From positions 1,550,001 through 1,614,000 of the forward strand of contig NZ_VATY01000001.1 in the NCBI RefSeq assembly GCF_005885635.1: DNA of 64,000 bases. Direction: 5' to 3'. This DNA comes from Maribacter algarum (ex Zhang et al. 2020). GTDB taxonomy: Bacteria > Bacteroidota > Bacteroidia > Flavobacteriales > Flavobacteriaceae. Each line of letters opens with the position of its first letter. The first letter of the stretch is position 1. Position numbers and translations under genes: made by a program. The notes beneath the pieces are model-generated. The model was not told where the DNA came from, ran no database searches, and was given only the letters and a program-made list of their open reading frames with translations. Of this stretch, positions 8,502 to 17,813 are shown one piece after another.

Positions 8502-9845
8502 TTAAGGCTTTTGTAATAAGGGTCGAAACTTTCTCCGAAACTTCCACACTAAAGCAAGGCCACGAATCAGCATCCAAACAGTAAAGGCAATCCAGATGCC
8601 ATAAAGTCCCCATTTCATGTATTTCCCAAGAAAAAGAACAGGGATAAATCCTAAGAACGTAGCAGTCAATAACGTATTTCTCAAATATTTCATTTCTCCT
8701 AATCCCTTAAATAATCCGTCTAAAACAAAAGCCATGGTATTCATGGGCCAGCCTAAAACCACAATAAAAAAGACGGCATAGAACGTTTCCAAAACAATTG
8801 TTTCATTTGAGAACAATCTCCCAATAGGGTAGTAGAAGAGAAATCCGAAGAGTACCAAAACCAGACTTACTAGAAGTCCGTAGAGCATTATTTTTTTAGC
8901 CAGTGACCAGAGCCCGTTATAATCTTTGGCACCTAATAATCGACCTCCCATAATGTTTCCAGCAGCACCATAACCATCAATGAAAAATGCAGAGAACAAC
9001 CAAATATTCAAGGCTATGGTGTGAGCTGCGATATATTTGTCGCCCAAGGCTGTCGCTTCACGAACCGCCAAAATCAAAGCGGTATTTAAAGCTATTGCCC
9101 GAACAAAAAGATTTAGGCTCATTACAACCAATCTACCTAATTCTTTGTGTAAAGGGAATTTCAATTTCAAGCTTATATTGGTTTTGGTCATCAATAGAAC
9201 AAACGCCATTATTGCCATAATTCCTTGAGCAATCAGACTAGCCCAAGCAGCACCATCGAGGTACATGGGGTTAATAAAACCTTCTATGCCGTATACCAAA
9301 ACAAAATCTAAGCCTACATTCAAAACTGCCCCAACAATTGCAATCATCATAGGCCAATACGTATTCTGTAGTCCGCGAAAAATTCCCATAACGGCGAATA
9401 CGAAAAGTGTTAATGGAAAGCCCCAGACCCTTATAGAATAGTACGAAATACAATACTCCAATATTTTTCCGGAAGCGTTAAGCAATCTGAAAATATCATC
9501 TACGATGAATATAGTCGAAAGTAAAATCAAAATACTCAGACTGATATTCAAAAATATAGCCTGTGCGGGAAGCGTTTGAACTTCATTGATTTTTCCTGCA
9601 CCTAAATATTGTGAAATGATAGCGGAAATGGCGCTGCGGGTTTGCCCTAAAATCCAAATGAGCATGGATAAGAACGAACCAACAATACCAGCCGCGGCCA
9701 ACGATTCTACCCCATCAATGGGAATGTTACCAACAATTGCTGTATCGGTTATTGAAAGCAAAGGTTCAGCAATTCCTGCAATGGTCGCCGGAATGGCCAA
9801 TTTGTTGATTGTTTTAAAATTGATAATTGGTTTTTGAACTCTCAT
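8502..9845 (-). CDS. MATE family efflux transporter
   Basis: A 447-residue inner-membrane protein with about 12 transmembrane helices in two halves. The N-terminal half contains the MATE pattern (INKLAIPATIAGIAEPLLSITDTAIVGN), and RALALVWKFRRKF ends the C-terminus. It is related to DinF/NorM-type cation-coupled exporters of drugs or metabolites. Upstream, 3 bases away on the same strand, lies a GNAT gene, so the pair is probably co-transcribed. The substrate is unknown. Confidence 0.88.
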   Translation of the reverse strand: MRVQKPIINFKTINKLAIPATIAGIAEPLLSITDTAIVGNIPIDGVESLAAAGIVGSFLSMLIWILGQTRSAISAIISQYLGAGKINEVQTLPAQAIFLNISLSILILLSTIFIVDDIFRLLNASGKILEYCISYYSIRVWGFPLTLFVFAVMGIFRGLQNTYWPMMIAIVGAVLNVGLDFVLVYGIEGFINPMYLDGAAWASLIAQGIMAIMAFVLLMTKTNISLKLKFPLHKELGRLVVMSLNLFVRAIALNTALILAVREATALGDKYIAAHTIALNIWLFSAFFIDGYGAAGNIMGGRLLGAKDYNGLWSLAKKIMLYGLLVSLVLVLFGFLFYYPIGRLFSNETIVLETFYAVFFIVVLGWPMNTMAFVLDGLFKGLGEMKYLRNTLLTATFLGFIPVLFLGKYMKWGLYGIWIAFTVWMLIRGLALVWKFRRKFRPLLQKP

Positions 9846-9848
9846 TAT

Positions 9849-10349
9849 CTATAAAACGAGTTCAAAACAATGAAATGGATGCTCGCTTTGTTTTGGAAGA
9901 AAAATGTCACCAAGACGTCGATATCCCCTAGCTTCATAAAACTTTTGATTCCGTTTGTTTTGACTAAACGTATCGAGGCGAACGGAAACAAAACCATTTT
10001 CTTTTGCGTAGTTTTCAGCAAAATCCATAAGTTTTTGAGCGTAACCCTTTCCCTGTAGATTAGGTTCAATGGATAAGCGATGAATATAAACACTATTTCC
10101 ATTCGGTGTACGCCATTCGATAGGTACATATTCATCATCCATAAGCGTAGATATAACTATGGTTCCAATGATTTTCTCATTCACTTCTAATACATATAAT
10201 TCATCTCTTTCGATGTCTTTTTCAAACGCTGCGGCGGACGGATAATGTTCATTCCATTGGTAAATTCCATTGGAAATCATATGTGCCGCACAAGCTTTAC
10301 AAATAGTAAGAATGTCGGGTATTTCCGATATCTTTGCACGTCGAATCAT
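9849..10349 (-). CDS. GNAT family N-acetyltransferase
   Basis: A 166-residue acetyltransferase. The acetyl-CoA binding motif A is seen as the Q-G-K-G-Y-A pattern in LSIEPNLQGKGYAQKLMDFA, followed by motif B (NQKFYEARGYRRLGD). The N-terminal IRRAKISEIPDILTIC strand-helix is standard for the family. The substrate (amino acid, amine or peptide terminus) cannot be inferred. It is divergent from the universal stress protein gene and lies directly upstream of the MATE exporter. Confidence 0.82.
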   Translation of the reverse strand: MIRRAKISEIPDILTICKACAAHMISNGIYQWNEHYPSAAAFEKDIERDELYVLEVNEKIIGTIVISTLMDDEYVPIEWRTPNGNSVYIHRLSIEPNLQGKGYAQKLMDFAENYAKENGFVSVRLDTFSQNKRNQKFYEARGYRRLGDIFLPKQSEHPFHCFELVL

Positions 10350-10402
10350 TCGTGAAGTTCAATTTAATTGTAAATTTAGAATATTAATTAACATTCTTTT
10401 CC

Positions 10403-11197
10403 ATGAAACACATCCTCGTTCCTATCGGCACTTCCAATACAGGCGAAACGCTACAATATGCAGTTGATTTTGCTTCTGAGTTTTCAGCACAGGTTTTTGT
10501 TATGGATGTATTTTCCGTTTCGGCAAAGGCCGGCACATTGGCAAATATTTCAGAAAAGGTCGAGGAAAGTAGTAAAGAACGTTTACGGGAGATAATAGGA
10601 AAGGTTGATGCAAAACAGGTAACTATTAAAATAGCCACATACAATGGTGATATTGTTGATGGATTAAAAGAAATAGACAAGGAATTAGGAATTGACTTGA
10701 TAATTATCTCACCTAGAAGTAATGCTATTGAGGAAGAATTGTATTTAGGTCATACTACAGGAGGAATAATAAAGAAGACGGACATTCCTGCACTTATTGT
10801 ACCCAAAGGAACTGTTTTTACTCCTTTCAAAACAGCTTTGACCGCTTTTAAATCAGGTGTTTTGAAGAAGAAACGAATATTGGAGCCACTACTGTCTATT
10901 CAGAAAAAATTTGGCACTTTGGTAAGTTTGCTTTTAGTAAAAACCCCAGGATACGATTCGGATGATTTGAAAGTACACCCGGCGCTAATGGATATCAGCG
11001 AACAACTTACGATAACCGAAAATGCAACTACCTATCAGGGTGTTTTAGAACACTTTCAATCTCACCAACCTGATTTACTTTGTGTTTTTAGAAGAAAAAG
11101 AGGTTTCTTCAAAAAACTTTGGGAAAAGAATACCATTTTAAAATCAGAGTTTTTCGTGAAAATACCTGTTCTAATGCTTAGGGTTAAGAAGTATTAA
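10403..11197 (+). CDS. universal stress protein (UspA family), tandem-domain type
   Basis: A 264-residue protein. The N-terminal half (1-135) is a clear Usp domain: MKHILVPIG start, DLIIISPR, and a phosphate-loop-like GHTTGGIIKKTDIPALIVP near 117-135. The second half is a diverged Usp-like domain ending IPVLMLRV. The first domain keeps most of the nucleotide-binding G-2x-G-9x-G spacing with changes. It is probably a cytoplasmic stress-response protein. It ends 70 bases before the tRNA-Ala gene. Confidence 0.8.
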   Translation: MKHILVPIGTSNTGETLQYAVDFASEFSAQVFVMDVFSVSAKAGTLANISEKVEESSKERLREIIGKVDAKQVTIKIATYNGDIVDGLKEIDKELGIDLIIISPRSNAIEEELYLGHTTGGIIKKTDIPALIVPKGTVFTPFKTALTAFKSGVLKKKRILEPLLSIQKKFGTLVSLLLVKTPGYDSDDLKVHPALMDISEQLTITENATTYQGVLEHFQSHQPDLLCVFRRKRGFFKKLWEKNTILKSEFFVKIPVLMLRVKKY

Positions 11198-11268
11198 ATA
11201 AAGGTAGATTTACACCCTCTTACATTTTGATACTTATCTTAAAAGTATTTTCTTTGTCGCCAGTCAAA

Positions 11269-11347
<79 letters not shown>

Positions 11348-11354
11348 TATTTAT

Positions 11355-11390
11355 AAGGCTTCAAGAGCATTTGACTTTTGGAGCTTTTTT
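11355..11390 (+). terminator. intrinsic terminator after tRNA-Ala (island copy)
   Basis: AGGCTTCAAGAG pairs with CTTTTGGAGCTT (12 bp with three G-U pairs, which stay paired only in a plus-strand RNA), followed by a T run. It belongs to island DNA, not to the original tRNA locus. Confidence 0.7.
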
Positions 11391-11392
11391 CA

Positions 11393-11415
11393 TTTGCACG
11401 CAATTTGCACGCAAA
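11393..11415. repeat. left arm-type repeat of island 1
   Basis: A 23-bp sequence made of two head-to-tail TTTGCACGCAA units; an identical copy is at 23870-23892 beside the integrase gene. The position just inside both island ends suggests arm-binding sites for the integrase or its accessory factor. Confidence 0.6.
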
Positions 11416-11715
11416 TCATCTATATAATTGGCCTTGATAATATTTGATGCCAATTAACCTGCTTTGATTATTCTTTATCTTTTATAGAACGCTTATTTTA
11501 TAAAGAGCCATGTGATTTTTGAAGAATAATCTTAAATCGGAGAATTAAAAGTCTCATTAATGGTCAATTTATGAAAATATTAAAAAAGACCACGCATGGG
11601 ACAATTTCAAGTATTAATAAAAGTTACTTTCGGAAAAGGCCTTTAAAATGGCCATAATATGGGACTGCTTAGTATCTGAAATAGTTGTTTGGATATATAC
11701 ACATTTATAGTTGTC
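11416..11715. other. AT-rich stretch without a recognisable gene
   Basis: This part of the left end of island 1 has no ORF with coding character and no clear RNA structure that I can see. It leads into a gene fragment on the minus strand. Confidence 0.5.
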
Positions 11716-11886
11716 TTAAAACATATAAACCATCCCCAAAGTATAAGAACCATCTCCACTTTCAAAACTCAGCTCAAAATGTTCTTCCATATAAGGCGAA
11801 GTACATAAATAAGTGCTACCCACAACTGCTCCGGCTAGAACATCCCAACCGTCATGCCAGTCTTCCAGTCCTTCTAACTTACTAAA
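11716..11886 (-). pseudogene. C-terminal fragment of a PAP2-family phosphatase
   Basis: A minus-strand frame of 56 codons with no start codon (in-frame stop directly upstream) encodes SKLEGLEDWHDGWDVLAGAV in pieces, then VVGSTY and a beta-type C-terminus ending GSYTLGMVYMF. The H-x3-D followed by VLAGA is the third active-site motif of PAP2-type membrane phosphatases. The first two motifs are missing, so this is a 5'-truncated remnant. A plus-strand ORF over the same bases (11685-11885) has no coding character. Confidence 0.5.
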
Positions 11887-11987
11887 TTAAAGTGCTTGAA
11901 TTCAAAGTGTTAATAACAAATGGTAGATAAAATAAATAAAGTGAAAAAAAACAGATAATCGAATTATTTGCTAGTTTTGAATTACGA

Positions 11988-12410
11988 ATGAAAAAAATAT
12001 ACTATAAAATAACTTCAGTCTTATTAGCACTAATTGTGCTATTGTCCACAATGTCCTTTTCGTTGGATATGCACTTTTGTGGTGACCAATTGGTAGATTT
12101 TAGCATTTCTGACAAGGCAAATACTTGCCTGATGAAGACCGAAATGACCAAAACCTCTAGTTCCTGTGAAGTTATGAAAATGGAGATGGGCTGCTGTTCG
12201 GATGTCGAGGTCGTTTTCGAAGGTCGAGATGATTTGAAAATTTCGTTTGACCAACTTACTTTTAACCAACAAGTGTTCGTCGCCTCTTCGGTTTATTCCT
12301 ATATAAGCCGCTTTGAAGGATTCGATGAAAACCTAGTCCCATTAAAGGACTATAAACCCCCTCCCCTGATACGGGATTTACAGATTCTAGATCAGACTTT
12401 CCTCATTTGA
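11988..12410 (+). CDS. HYC_CC_PP family protein
   Basis: A 140-residue secreted or membrane-anchored protein with an N-terminal signal/TM helix (about 6-26). It has the three signatures that name the family: an HFCG motif after the signal, the CC pair in GCCSD, and a PPP near the C-terminus (YKPPPL). In Bacteroidota this family normally stands just before a TonB-dependent receptor in copper or other heavy-metal operons. Here the downstream receptor is missing; only decayed DNA follows, so the gene is likely an orphan left after deletion. Confidence 0.75.
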   Translation: MKKIYYKITSVLLALIVLLSTMSFSLDMHFCGDQLVDFSISDKANTCLMKTEMTKTSSSCEVMKMEMGCCSDVEVVFEGRDDLKISFDQLTFNQQVFVASSVYSYISRFEGFDENLVPLKDYKPPPLIRDLQILDQTFLI

Positions 12411-12677
12411 TTTTAAAACTTTAGAAAATTAAACCCAACAGCCATTGCTGTTCTTGGGCTGAACTTGTTGTATGCGTTGTTTAATCAACAATATTCTAAA
12501 AGTTTAACAATCTATTCTTATGCAAAACAAAGGCATTAAATTTCTTATCGAGAATTAGCTGGTTAAGGTACTGATGCTCCTTCTTTCTGTAGGGTTGGGT
12601 ATTGAAAAGGTTTCCTTTAAATGGGATATGGGCAACTTTATGTTCAAAAGTGTCCTATGGCAAATAATAACAAATGA
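12411..12677 (+). pseudogene. decayed remnant downstream of HYC_CC_PP
   Basis: A short hairpin (AACAGC/GCTGTT inside CCC...GGG, about 12431-12456) resembles the leader between a HYC_CC_PP gene and its receptor. An ATG at 12520 then opens a frame (MQNKGIKFLIEN) broken after 12 codons, with the same frame resuming beyond the stop. No intact product is possible. It is read as debris of a metal-resistance operon. Confidence 0.35.
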
Positions 12678-12770
12678 GGAATTTGGCTAAGGGCGAAAAT
12701 GGATATTAAGAACCCCTATTACGGTGAAGCTATGTTGACGTGTGGGGGTGTGATTGAGACCATTAAATAA
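12678..12770 (+). pseudogene. C-terminal remnant of a metal-efflux adaptor-type protein (DUF3347-like)
   Basis: The frame without a start codon encodes KMDIKNPYYGEAMLTCGG followed by VIETIK and a stop. The NPYYG...ML.CG pattern is typical of the end of Bacteroidota DUF3347/CusB-type periplasmic proteins of copper efflux systems. It fits the neighbouring HYC_CC_PP gene: both would be relics of one metal-resistance operon. The family name is from memory of the motif and needs a profile search. Confidence 0.4.
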
Positions 12771-12803
12771 AGGTATGCGACAACTAATGACACAGAATAT
12801 GTT

Positions 12804-13673
12804 ATGAGAAAAACTTGTAAGTCCATAAGGAATTGCCCTGAAGAAAAAGAATTATTTTTGAATAAAAACGGGTATGAAATATTTGATTGTACAACATGCG
12901 GTCATAGATTCCATGGCATAAACGATTCTGAAATACACCTTGAAAAAGTGTATTCTGATAGTTATTTCTTCGAAGGAAAATCTGGCTATCCAAATTATTT
13001 AGATGAAAAAGAAATCTTGATAAAGCATGGTAGTCGCTATGCAAAATTGATGTCTGAGTACATTGACAAACCAGGTAAAGTATTGGATGTAGGCAGTGCA
13101 GCGGGCTTTATACTTAAAGGTTTCGAGAACGAGGGTTGGGCTTGTTATGGCGTTGAGCCGAATAAAACAATGGCAGAATATGGTAAAGATGAATTTGGCT
13201 TCGACATACAAGTTGGCGATCTAGAGTCATATGAAACCAACCAAAAATTCGATTTGATAACATTAATAGAGGTGATCGGTCACTTTAACGACCTTGATAT
13301 AGCCATACAAAAGGCTCATAGCTTTTTACGACCCAATGGCATTATTCTCGTTGAATCATGGAATCGAGAAAGTCTGATAGTGAAATTAATTGGTAAACAC
13401 TGGCACGCATACTGTCCACCAAGTGTAATTCATTGGTTTTCTGACAAAACGATTTCTGAACTTTTTGATTTTTATGGTTTTGATCGCTTAAATAAGGGAT
13501 TCCCTCTAAAACGAATTAAGGTTAACCATGGAATTTCCCTAGTAGATAGTAACACACCAAATTTCTTTTTTAAAAAACGAATCATCAATTTCTTATCAAG
13601 ATCATTTGGAAAACTAAAATTGATTTATCCGCCAATTGATGTCAAATGGTACGTATTCCAAAAACGGAATTAA
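12804..13673 (+). CDS. class I SAM-dependent methyltransferase
   Basis: The 289-residue protein has an N-terminal zinc-ribbon-like part (CTTCG preceded by CPEE) and a Rossmann methyltransferase domain. SAM motif I is VLDVGSAAGFIL at about 93-104, followed by the acidic end of beta-2 (GVEPN) and FDLITLIEVIGHF (motif IV region). This is the arrangement of Methyltransf_23-type enzymes found in polysaccharide and lipid clusters. It opens a plus-strand run with a sulfotransferase, a GT39-type glycosyltransferase and GtrA, so its target is probably a surface glycan or lipid. Confidence 0.75.
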   Translation: MRKTCKSIRNCPEEKELFLNKNGYEIFDCTTCGHRFHGINDSEIHLEKVYSDSYFFEGKSGYPNYLDEKEILIKHGSRYAKLMSEYIDKPGKVLDVGSAAGFILKGFENEGWACYGVEPNKTMAEYGKDEFGFDIQVGDLESYETNQKFDLITLIEVIGHFNDLDIAIQKAHSFLRPNGIILVESWNRESLIVKLIGKHWHAYCPPSVIHWFSDKTISELFDFYGFDRLNKGFPLKRIKVNHGISLVDSNTPNFFFKKRIINFLSRSFGKLKLIYPPIDVKWYVFQKRN

Positions 13674-13755
13674 ATTTTAATGAAAACAACAGTAATAAAA
13701 CCAATATTCAATTAATCGACCAAAAAGGGGGGACTCTAGGTAAAAATGTAACATT

Positions 13756-14784
13756 ATGAGCTATTCTAACTTTAAAGACCCGGTCGGTTTGCTTAAACGC
13801 ATGCTGCTTTCTGGAAATAAAACCGCTTATTCAATTTTATTTAGGGAGTTTTTCACCAAACTTGTTGTTCCCATTGATTTACTTTTGCGAAATTCAGAGA
13901 AAAGAAAATTAAAAAAGTCAAATGATTCGACACTTCCCATTATATTGGTTTTAGGAGGCTCAAGGAGTGGAACGACACTGCTATATCAAACCTTAGAGCG
14001 ATACTTGTCCGTAAGTTATATCAGTAATTTTATTGCGTCATTTGTTAATTCCCCAATAACAGCATTTAAATTATTTCACAGATTGATTCCTAAATCTGTC
14101 AAGAGTTATCAAAGTTATTTTGGCAGTGTTCAGGGCTTTGGCGGACCAAACGACGCTTTTTTTCTTTGGAATAGATGGTTGGGTGAGGATAGAAACCATG
14201 CACCTGAGGATATAAGCGAAGAATCCAAGGTAGAAATGAGGACCTTTTTTAATACGTGGTTGAATACAACCAAAAAACCATTTCTCAATAAGAACAATCG
14301 AAATTCGCTTTGTGCCCCAATGTTTGACAAGATATTTCCAAATATCTTCTTTGTTGAAATTTATAGAGACCCAATTTTTGTTGCTCAGTCTATTATTTTG
14401 TCACGCAGAACGGTTCAAGGAAGTGATAAAATTGGATGGGGTTTGCTCAGTAAAGATTTTGAAAACAATAGTGATCCATTGGCCTATATTGATGACATTT
14501 GTCGACAAGTGTTTGAAGTTAATCGGATACTTGCAGTAAACAGGGCTAAAATCGATCCGAATAAATATTTTAGAGTTTCATATGAGGATTTTTGTGAAAA
14601 CCCAATGGACATAATTAAATTGGTCGGTACTCAAGCTCTAGACCAAACAGTGGATGATACCGACCTTACAAACCTAAAATTTTCAGCGGCATCTAACGGG
14701 CAACGATTAACGGACGAAGAGTTTAATCGTATCAAAAGTTGCTTAAAGGACCTTCAGAACAAAAAAGAATTAGCTAAAAAATGA
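13756..14784 (+). CDS. sulfotransferase family protein
   Basis: A 342-residue protein with the 5'-phosphosulfate-binding loop of PAPS sulfotransferases, GGSRSGTTLL at 67-76. It also has a 3'-phosphate-binding strand-helix VEIYRDPIFVAQSIILS at about 200-217. It would transfer sulfate from PAPS to a hydroxyl on a glycan or lipid. The same island carries all genes to make PAPS (cysD, cysN, cysC) and to remove the PAP by-product (cysQ), which strongly supports this reading. The acceptor is unknown. Confidence 0.82.
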   Translation: MSYSNFKDPVGLLKRMLLSGNKTAYSILFREFFTKLVVPIDLLLRNSEKRKLKKSNDSTLPIILVLGGSRSGTTLLYQTLERYLSVSYISNFIASFVNSPITAFKLFHRLIPKSVKSYQSYFGSVQGFGGPNDAFFLWNRWLGEDRNHAPEDISEESKVEMRTFFNTWLNTTKKPFLNKNNRNSLCAPMFDKIFPNIFFVEIYRDPIFVAQSIILSRRTVQGSDKIGWGLLSKDFENNSDPLAYIDDICRQVFEVNRILAVNRAKIDPNKYFRVSYEDFCENPMDIIKLVGTQALDQTVDDTDLTNLKFSAASNGQRLTDEEFNRIKSCLKDLQNKKELAKK

Positions 14785-14789
14785 GTTAA

Positions 14790-16049
14790 ATGAAAAAAAA
14801 ATATATTTGGCTATTGCTATTGCTATTACTGTATTTGATTTTAATAATGGTATTAAATAAGCCGCTCAAAGGAGACGAGACCAGATATATTGCATATGCT
14901 GAAAATATGACTCATGGGTTTTATACAGATGCTGAAAACCCAAATTTGTCCAATGGTCCAGGTTATCCTCTAGTTCTGTTACCATTTGTTGCTTTAGAAA
15001 GTAATCTATTAATTCCAAAACTGTTAAACGGAATCTTTGTTGTTCTTGGTATTTTCTTTTTGTACAAAACACTCCTGTTTTACACCAAAGAAAAATATGC
15101 TATAATTGTAGCTTTATTGATTGGACTGTACCCGCCGTTATTACATTGGATGACTGCGCTTTACTCTGAGTCTCTTTCATTTGTTTTGGTGAGTGGTTTT
15201 ATCTATTATTTTTGTTCATTATACCAAAAAAAGAAAAACTGGAAGACTATTATTCTGGCTTCTTTTTGCCTTGGTTTTTTGGTGCTGACCAAAGTGATTT
15301 TCTTTTATGTATTGCTTTTTGGAGCTATAATATTGGCCATTCTGTATTTGATAAAAAAGCAATCAAATACTAATCGGGCAATATTCGTAGCAATTGGTGC
15401 TTTCGTTGTCACAAGTCCATTTCTGATTTATGCCTATTCAGTTACTGGAAAAGTATTTTATCTTGGCACACGTGGAGGAGAAATACTATACCACCGTGCC
15501 ACACCTTTTGAAAATGAATATGGTAATTGGTTTTCACCAAATAAGATTATGGATGTTGCGAAGGATAAAACTTCAAAGAAAACAGAAAATCTGTCACTTT
15601 TAATTGCAAATCATGAAGCGTTCTACCGCAAGCTAGATCCACTTAGTAATATGCAGAAGGATAGTGCTTTAAAAGCTAAAGCTATTGAAAACATGATAAA
15701 GCACCCCCTTAAGTATGTTAAAAATACTGCAGCAAATACAACTAGGTTTTTGTTTAATATTCCGAACTCATATCAGACACAAAGCTTTAAAGTTTTTGGC
15801 TATATCATTCCGAATGGCTTTCTTGTAGTCCTTCTTTTGTTAATAGCTTGGCCTGCATTTTTAGCAAGAAAAAAAATACCATTTGAAATAAAGGCTGCAC
15901 TCCTATTTAGCCTCATATATGGGGGTGGAATGATTTTATTACTAGGTAAACCACGATATTTTACAATGATGGTACCTTCACTTGTTCTATTTTTAGTCTA
16001 TTGCTATAGTCATATTATAAAAATTTCAATTGTGCAAGAAAAGCAATAA
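14790..16049 (+). CDS. GT39/ArnT-like membrane glycosyltransferase
   Basis: A 419-residue integral membrane protein with about 10-11 hydrophobic helices. After TM1 comes the loop KGDETRYIAYAENM, with the Asp-Glu pair where GT-C fold enzymes (PMT/ArnT type) place their catalytic aspartate. NGPGYPLVL follows. Such enzymes transfer sugars from polyprenyl-phosphate donors on the periplasmic side. It starts 5 bases after the sulfotransferase stop and is followed by GtrA, which supplies or flips such donors. Confidence 0.75.
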   Translation: MKKKYIWLLLLLLLYLILIMVLNKPLKGDETRYIAYAENMTHGFYTDAENPNLSNGPGYPLVLLPFVALESNLLIPKLLNGIFVVLGIFFLYKTLLFYTKEKYAIIVALLIGLYPPLLHWMTALYSESLSFVLVSGFIYYFCSLYQKKKNWKTIILASFCLGFLVLTKVIFFYVLLFGAIILAILYLIKKQSNTNRAIFVAIGAFVVTSPFLIYAYSVTGKVFYLGTRGGEILYHRATPFENEYGNWFSPNKIMDVAKDKTSKKTENLSLLIANHEAFYRKLDPLSNMQKDSALKAKAIENMIKHPLKYVKNTAANTTRFLFNIPNSYQTQSFKVFGYIIPNGFLVVLLLLIAWPAFLARKKIPFEIKAALLFSLIYGGGMILLLGKPRYFTMMVPSLVLFLVYCYSHIIKISIVQEKQ

Positions 16050-16055
16050 CACTAG

Positions 16056-16457
16056 ATGTTCAAGTACAATCTAAGGAGTCCGATAGTCCATCAAATCCTT
16101 TTGTTTCTTTTTGTTGGAGGCATTTGTTACTTTTTTGGAATAGCTTTATTGTTGCTCTTCGTCGAGATTACACATTTCGAAGTTAATTTTGCCAATTTCC
16201 TAGCATCATTAATTACCATATTCGTATGCTATTTACTAAATGCCAAATTTGTATTTAAAAGTGGACGGTATTCACGACAAAAAGAAGTGATGGCATTTTT
16301 TTCGTTCTCTATAATAGGCCTGTTTTTAAATGTAGTATTGATGTATGTAATGACTACCTATTTGCCCATTTGGTATGTAATCTCAAAAACCCTAATTACT
16401 ATATTTATCGCTGTATTTAATTTTATAGTCCGAAAAAAGTTGATTTTTCTTGACTAG
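16056..16457 (+). CDS. GtrA family membrane protein
   Basis: A 133-residue protein with four transmembrane helices and the GtrA pattern: LFLFVGGICYFFG at the start, LLNAKFVF in the middle and FNFIVRKKLIF at the end. GtrA-like proteins act with polyprenyl-phosphate-linked sugars in glycan decoration and are thought to flip the lipid-linked sugar. It follows the GT39-type gene by 6 bases and closes the plus-strand operon, converging on cysN. Confidence 0.82.
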   Translation: MFKYNLRSPIVHQILLFLFVGGICYFFGIALLLLFVEITHFEVNFANFLASLITIFVCYLLNAKFVFKSGRYSRQKEVMAFFSFSIIGLFLNVVLMYVMTTYLPIWYVISKTLITIFIAVFNFIVRKKLIFLD

Positions 16458-16553
16458 CTCTAATCAGAGTGCCACTGTAATTCAGTAATACCCTTCCTTA
16501 AATTCCACATATTTATTTCCTTTTGGAATCCAGTATTAGCTACACTAAAAAGT

Positions 16554-17807
16554 CTAGGTAATCATACCCGCAGCTACAGTCTCATTTGAATTGCTGTCAA
16601 CCAAAATGATACTTCCTGTATTTCTGTTTTTTCGATATGTATCGACCATGATTGGTCGCGCAACCGAAATCTTCACCTTGGCAATGTCATTCATTTTCAG
16701 TTCTTGGTTTCCTTCTATTCTTTCTAGGGTATCGATATCTATTTTATAGATTATTTCCTTGATAACAGCCAACTGCTTATTGGAAGTATGTTGTAGGCTA
16801 AATCTGCTTTTTAAATCCAAAGGTGTATTACCTAACCAACAAAGCATTACAACAATATCTTTTGCGGCTTCAGGGGTGTTGTTTGATCTTACGATCATGT
16901 CTCCCCTGCCCACATCGATATCGTCTTCCAAAGTAAGGGCGACCGACATTGGCGCAATGGCCATATCAAGCTCTTCTTCAAACACGTCAATGGACCTTAT
17001 TTTTGAGGTTAGTCCGGATGGCATTACCAATATTTCGTCCCCCTTGCGAAAAACACCACTTTCGATTTTGCCCGTATAGCCTCTGTACTCCATAAACTCG
17101 TCCCTCTGTGGACGTAAAACATTTTGAACCGGAAAACGGGCATCGACCCTATTGGTATCACTGCCAATATACATAGTCTCCAAAGTATGCAATAGGGGAG
17201 CTCCTTGATACCAATTCATATTGTCCGATCTTCGGACCACATTATCTCCTAACAAAGCACTAATTGGTATGAACCGAATGTCCTGTACCAATAGCTTGGA
17301 AGAAAACTCCTTGAACTGATTGCACAGCTCATCGTAAACCGTTTCGTCAAAATCTACCAAATCCATTTTATTGATACAAACAATGATATGCGGTATATTC
17401 AGCAGTGATGCTATAAATGAGTGCCTTTTGGTTTGCTCGACCACCCCATGTCGTGCATCGACCAGAATTAGGGCAGCGTTAGCCGTGGATGCCCCTGTAA
17501 CCATATTTCTAGTGTATTGGATATGGCCCGGAGTATCGGCAATTATAAATTTTCTTTTTGGGGTCGTAAAATATCGATAGGCAACATCGATTGTTATACC
17601 CTGTTCTCGCTCGTCCTTTAAACCATCGGTAAATAAGGCTAGATCAATTCCATTAAACCCTTTTTTGACACTGGTCCTTTCAACGGCCTGTAGTTGATCT
17701 TCAAAAATTGATTTTGAATCGTATAATAAACGACCTATCAAGGTGCTTTTTCCATCATCTACACTTCCGGCAGTAGTAAATCGAAATAACTGATTTGTTT
17801 CAATCAT
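16554..17807 (-). CDS. cysN: sulfate adenylyltransferase subunit 1 (CysN)
   Basis: A 417-residue EF-Tu-like GTPase. The motifs are GSVDDGKST at 14-22 (P-loop), DTPGH, and NKMDLV for guanine recognition, followed by beta-barrel domains. With CysD it makes adenosine phosphosulfate from ATP and sulfate, driven by GTP hydrolysis. It has no C-terminal APS-kinase fusion (NodQ-type); the kinase is a separate gene here. It lies 6 bases downstream of cysD on the minus strand. Confidence 0.95.
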   Translation of the reverse strand: MIETNQLFRFTTAGSVDDGKSTLIGRLLYDSKSIFEDQLQAVERTSVKKGFNGIDLALFTDGLKDEREQGITIDVAYRYFTTPKRKFIIADTPGHIQYTRNMVTGASTANAALILVDARHGVVEQTKRHSFIASLLNIPHIIVCINKMDLVDFDETVYDELCNQFKEFSSKLLVQDIRFIPISALLGDNVVRRSDNMNWYQGAPLLHTLETMYIGSDTNRVDARFPVQNVLRPQRDEFMEYRGYTGKIESGVFRKGDEILVMPSGLTSKIRSIDVFEEELDMAIAPMSVALTLEDDIDVGRGDMIVRSNNTPEAAKDIVVMLCWLGNTPLDLKSRFSLQHTSNKQLAVIKEIIYKIDIDTLERIEGNQELKMNDIAKVKISVARPIMVDTYRKNRNTGSIILVDSNSNETVAAGMIT

Positions 17808-17813
17808 AACCTT

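Noticed and set aside
11685-11885. Plus-strand ORF of 66 codons
   Set aside because: No coding character; it is the antisense of a PAP2-like fragment on the minus strand.
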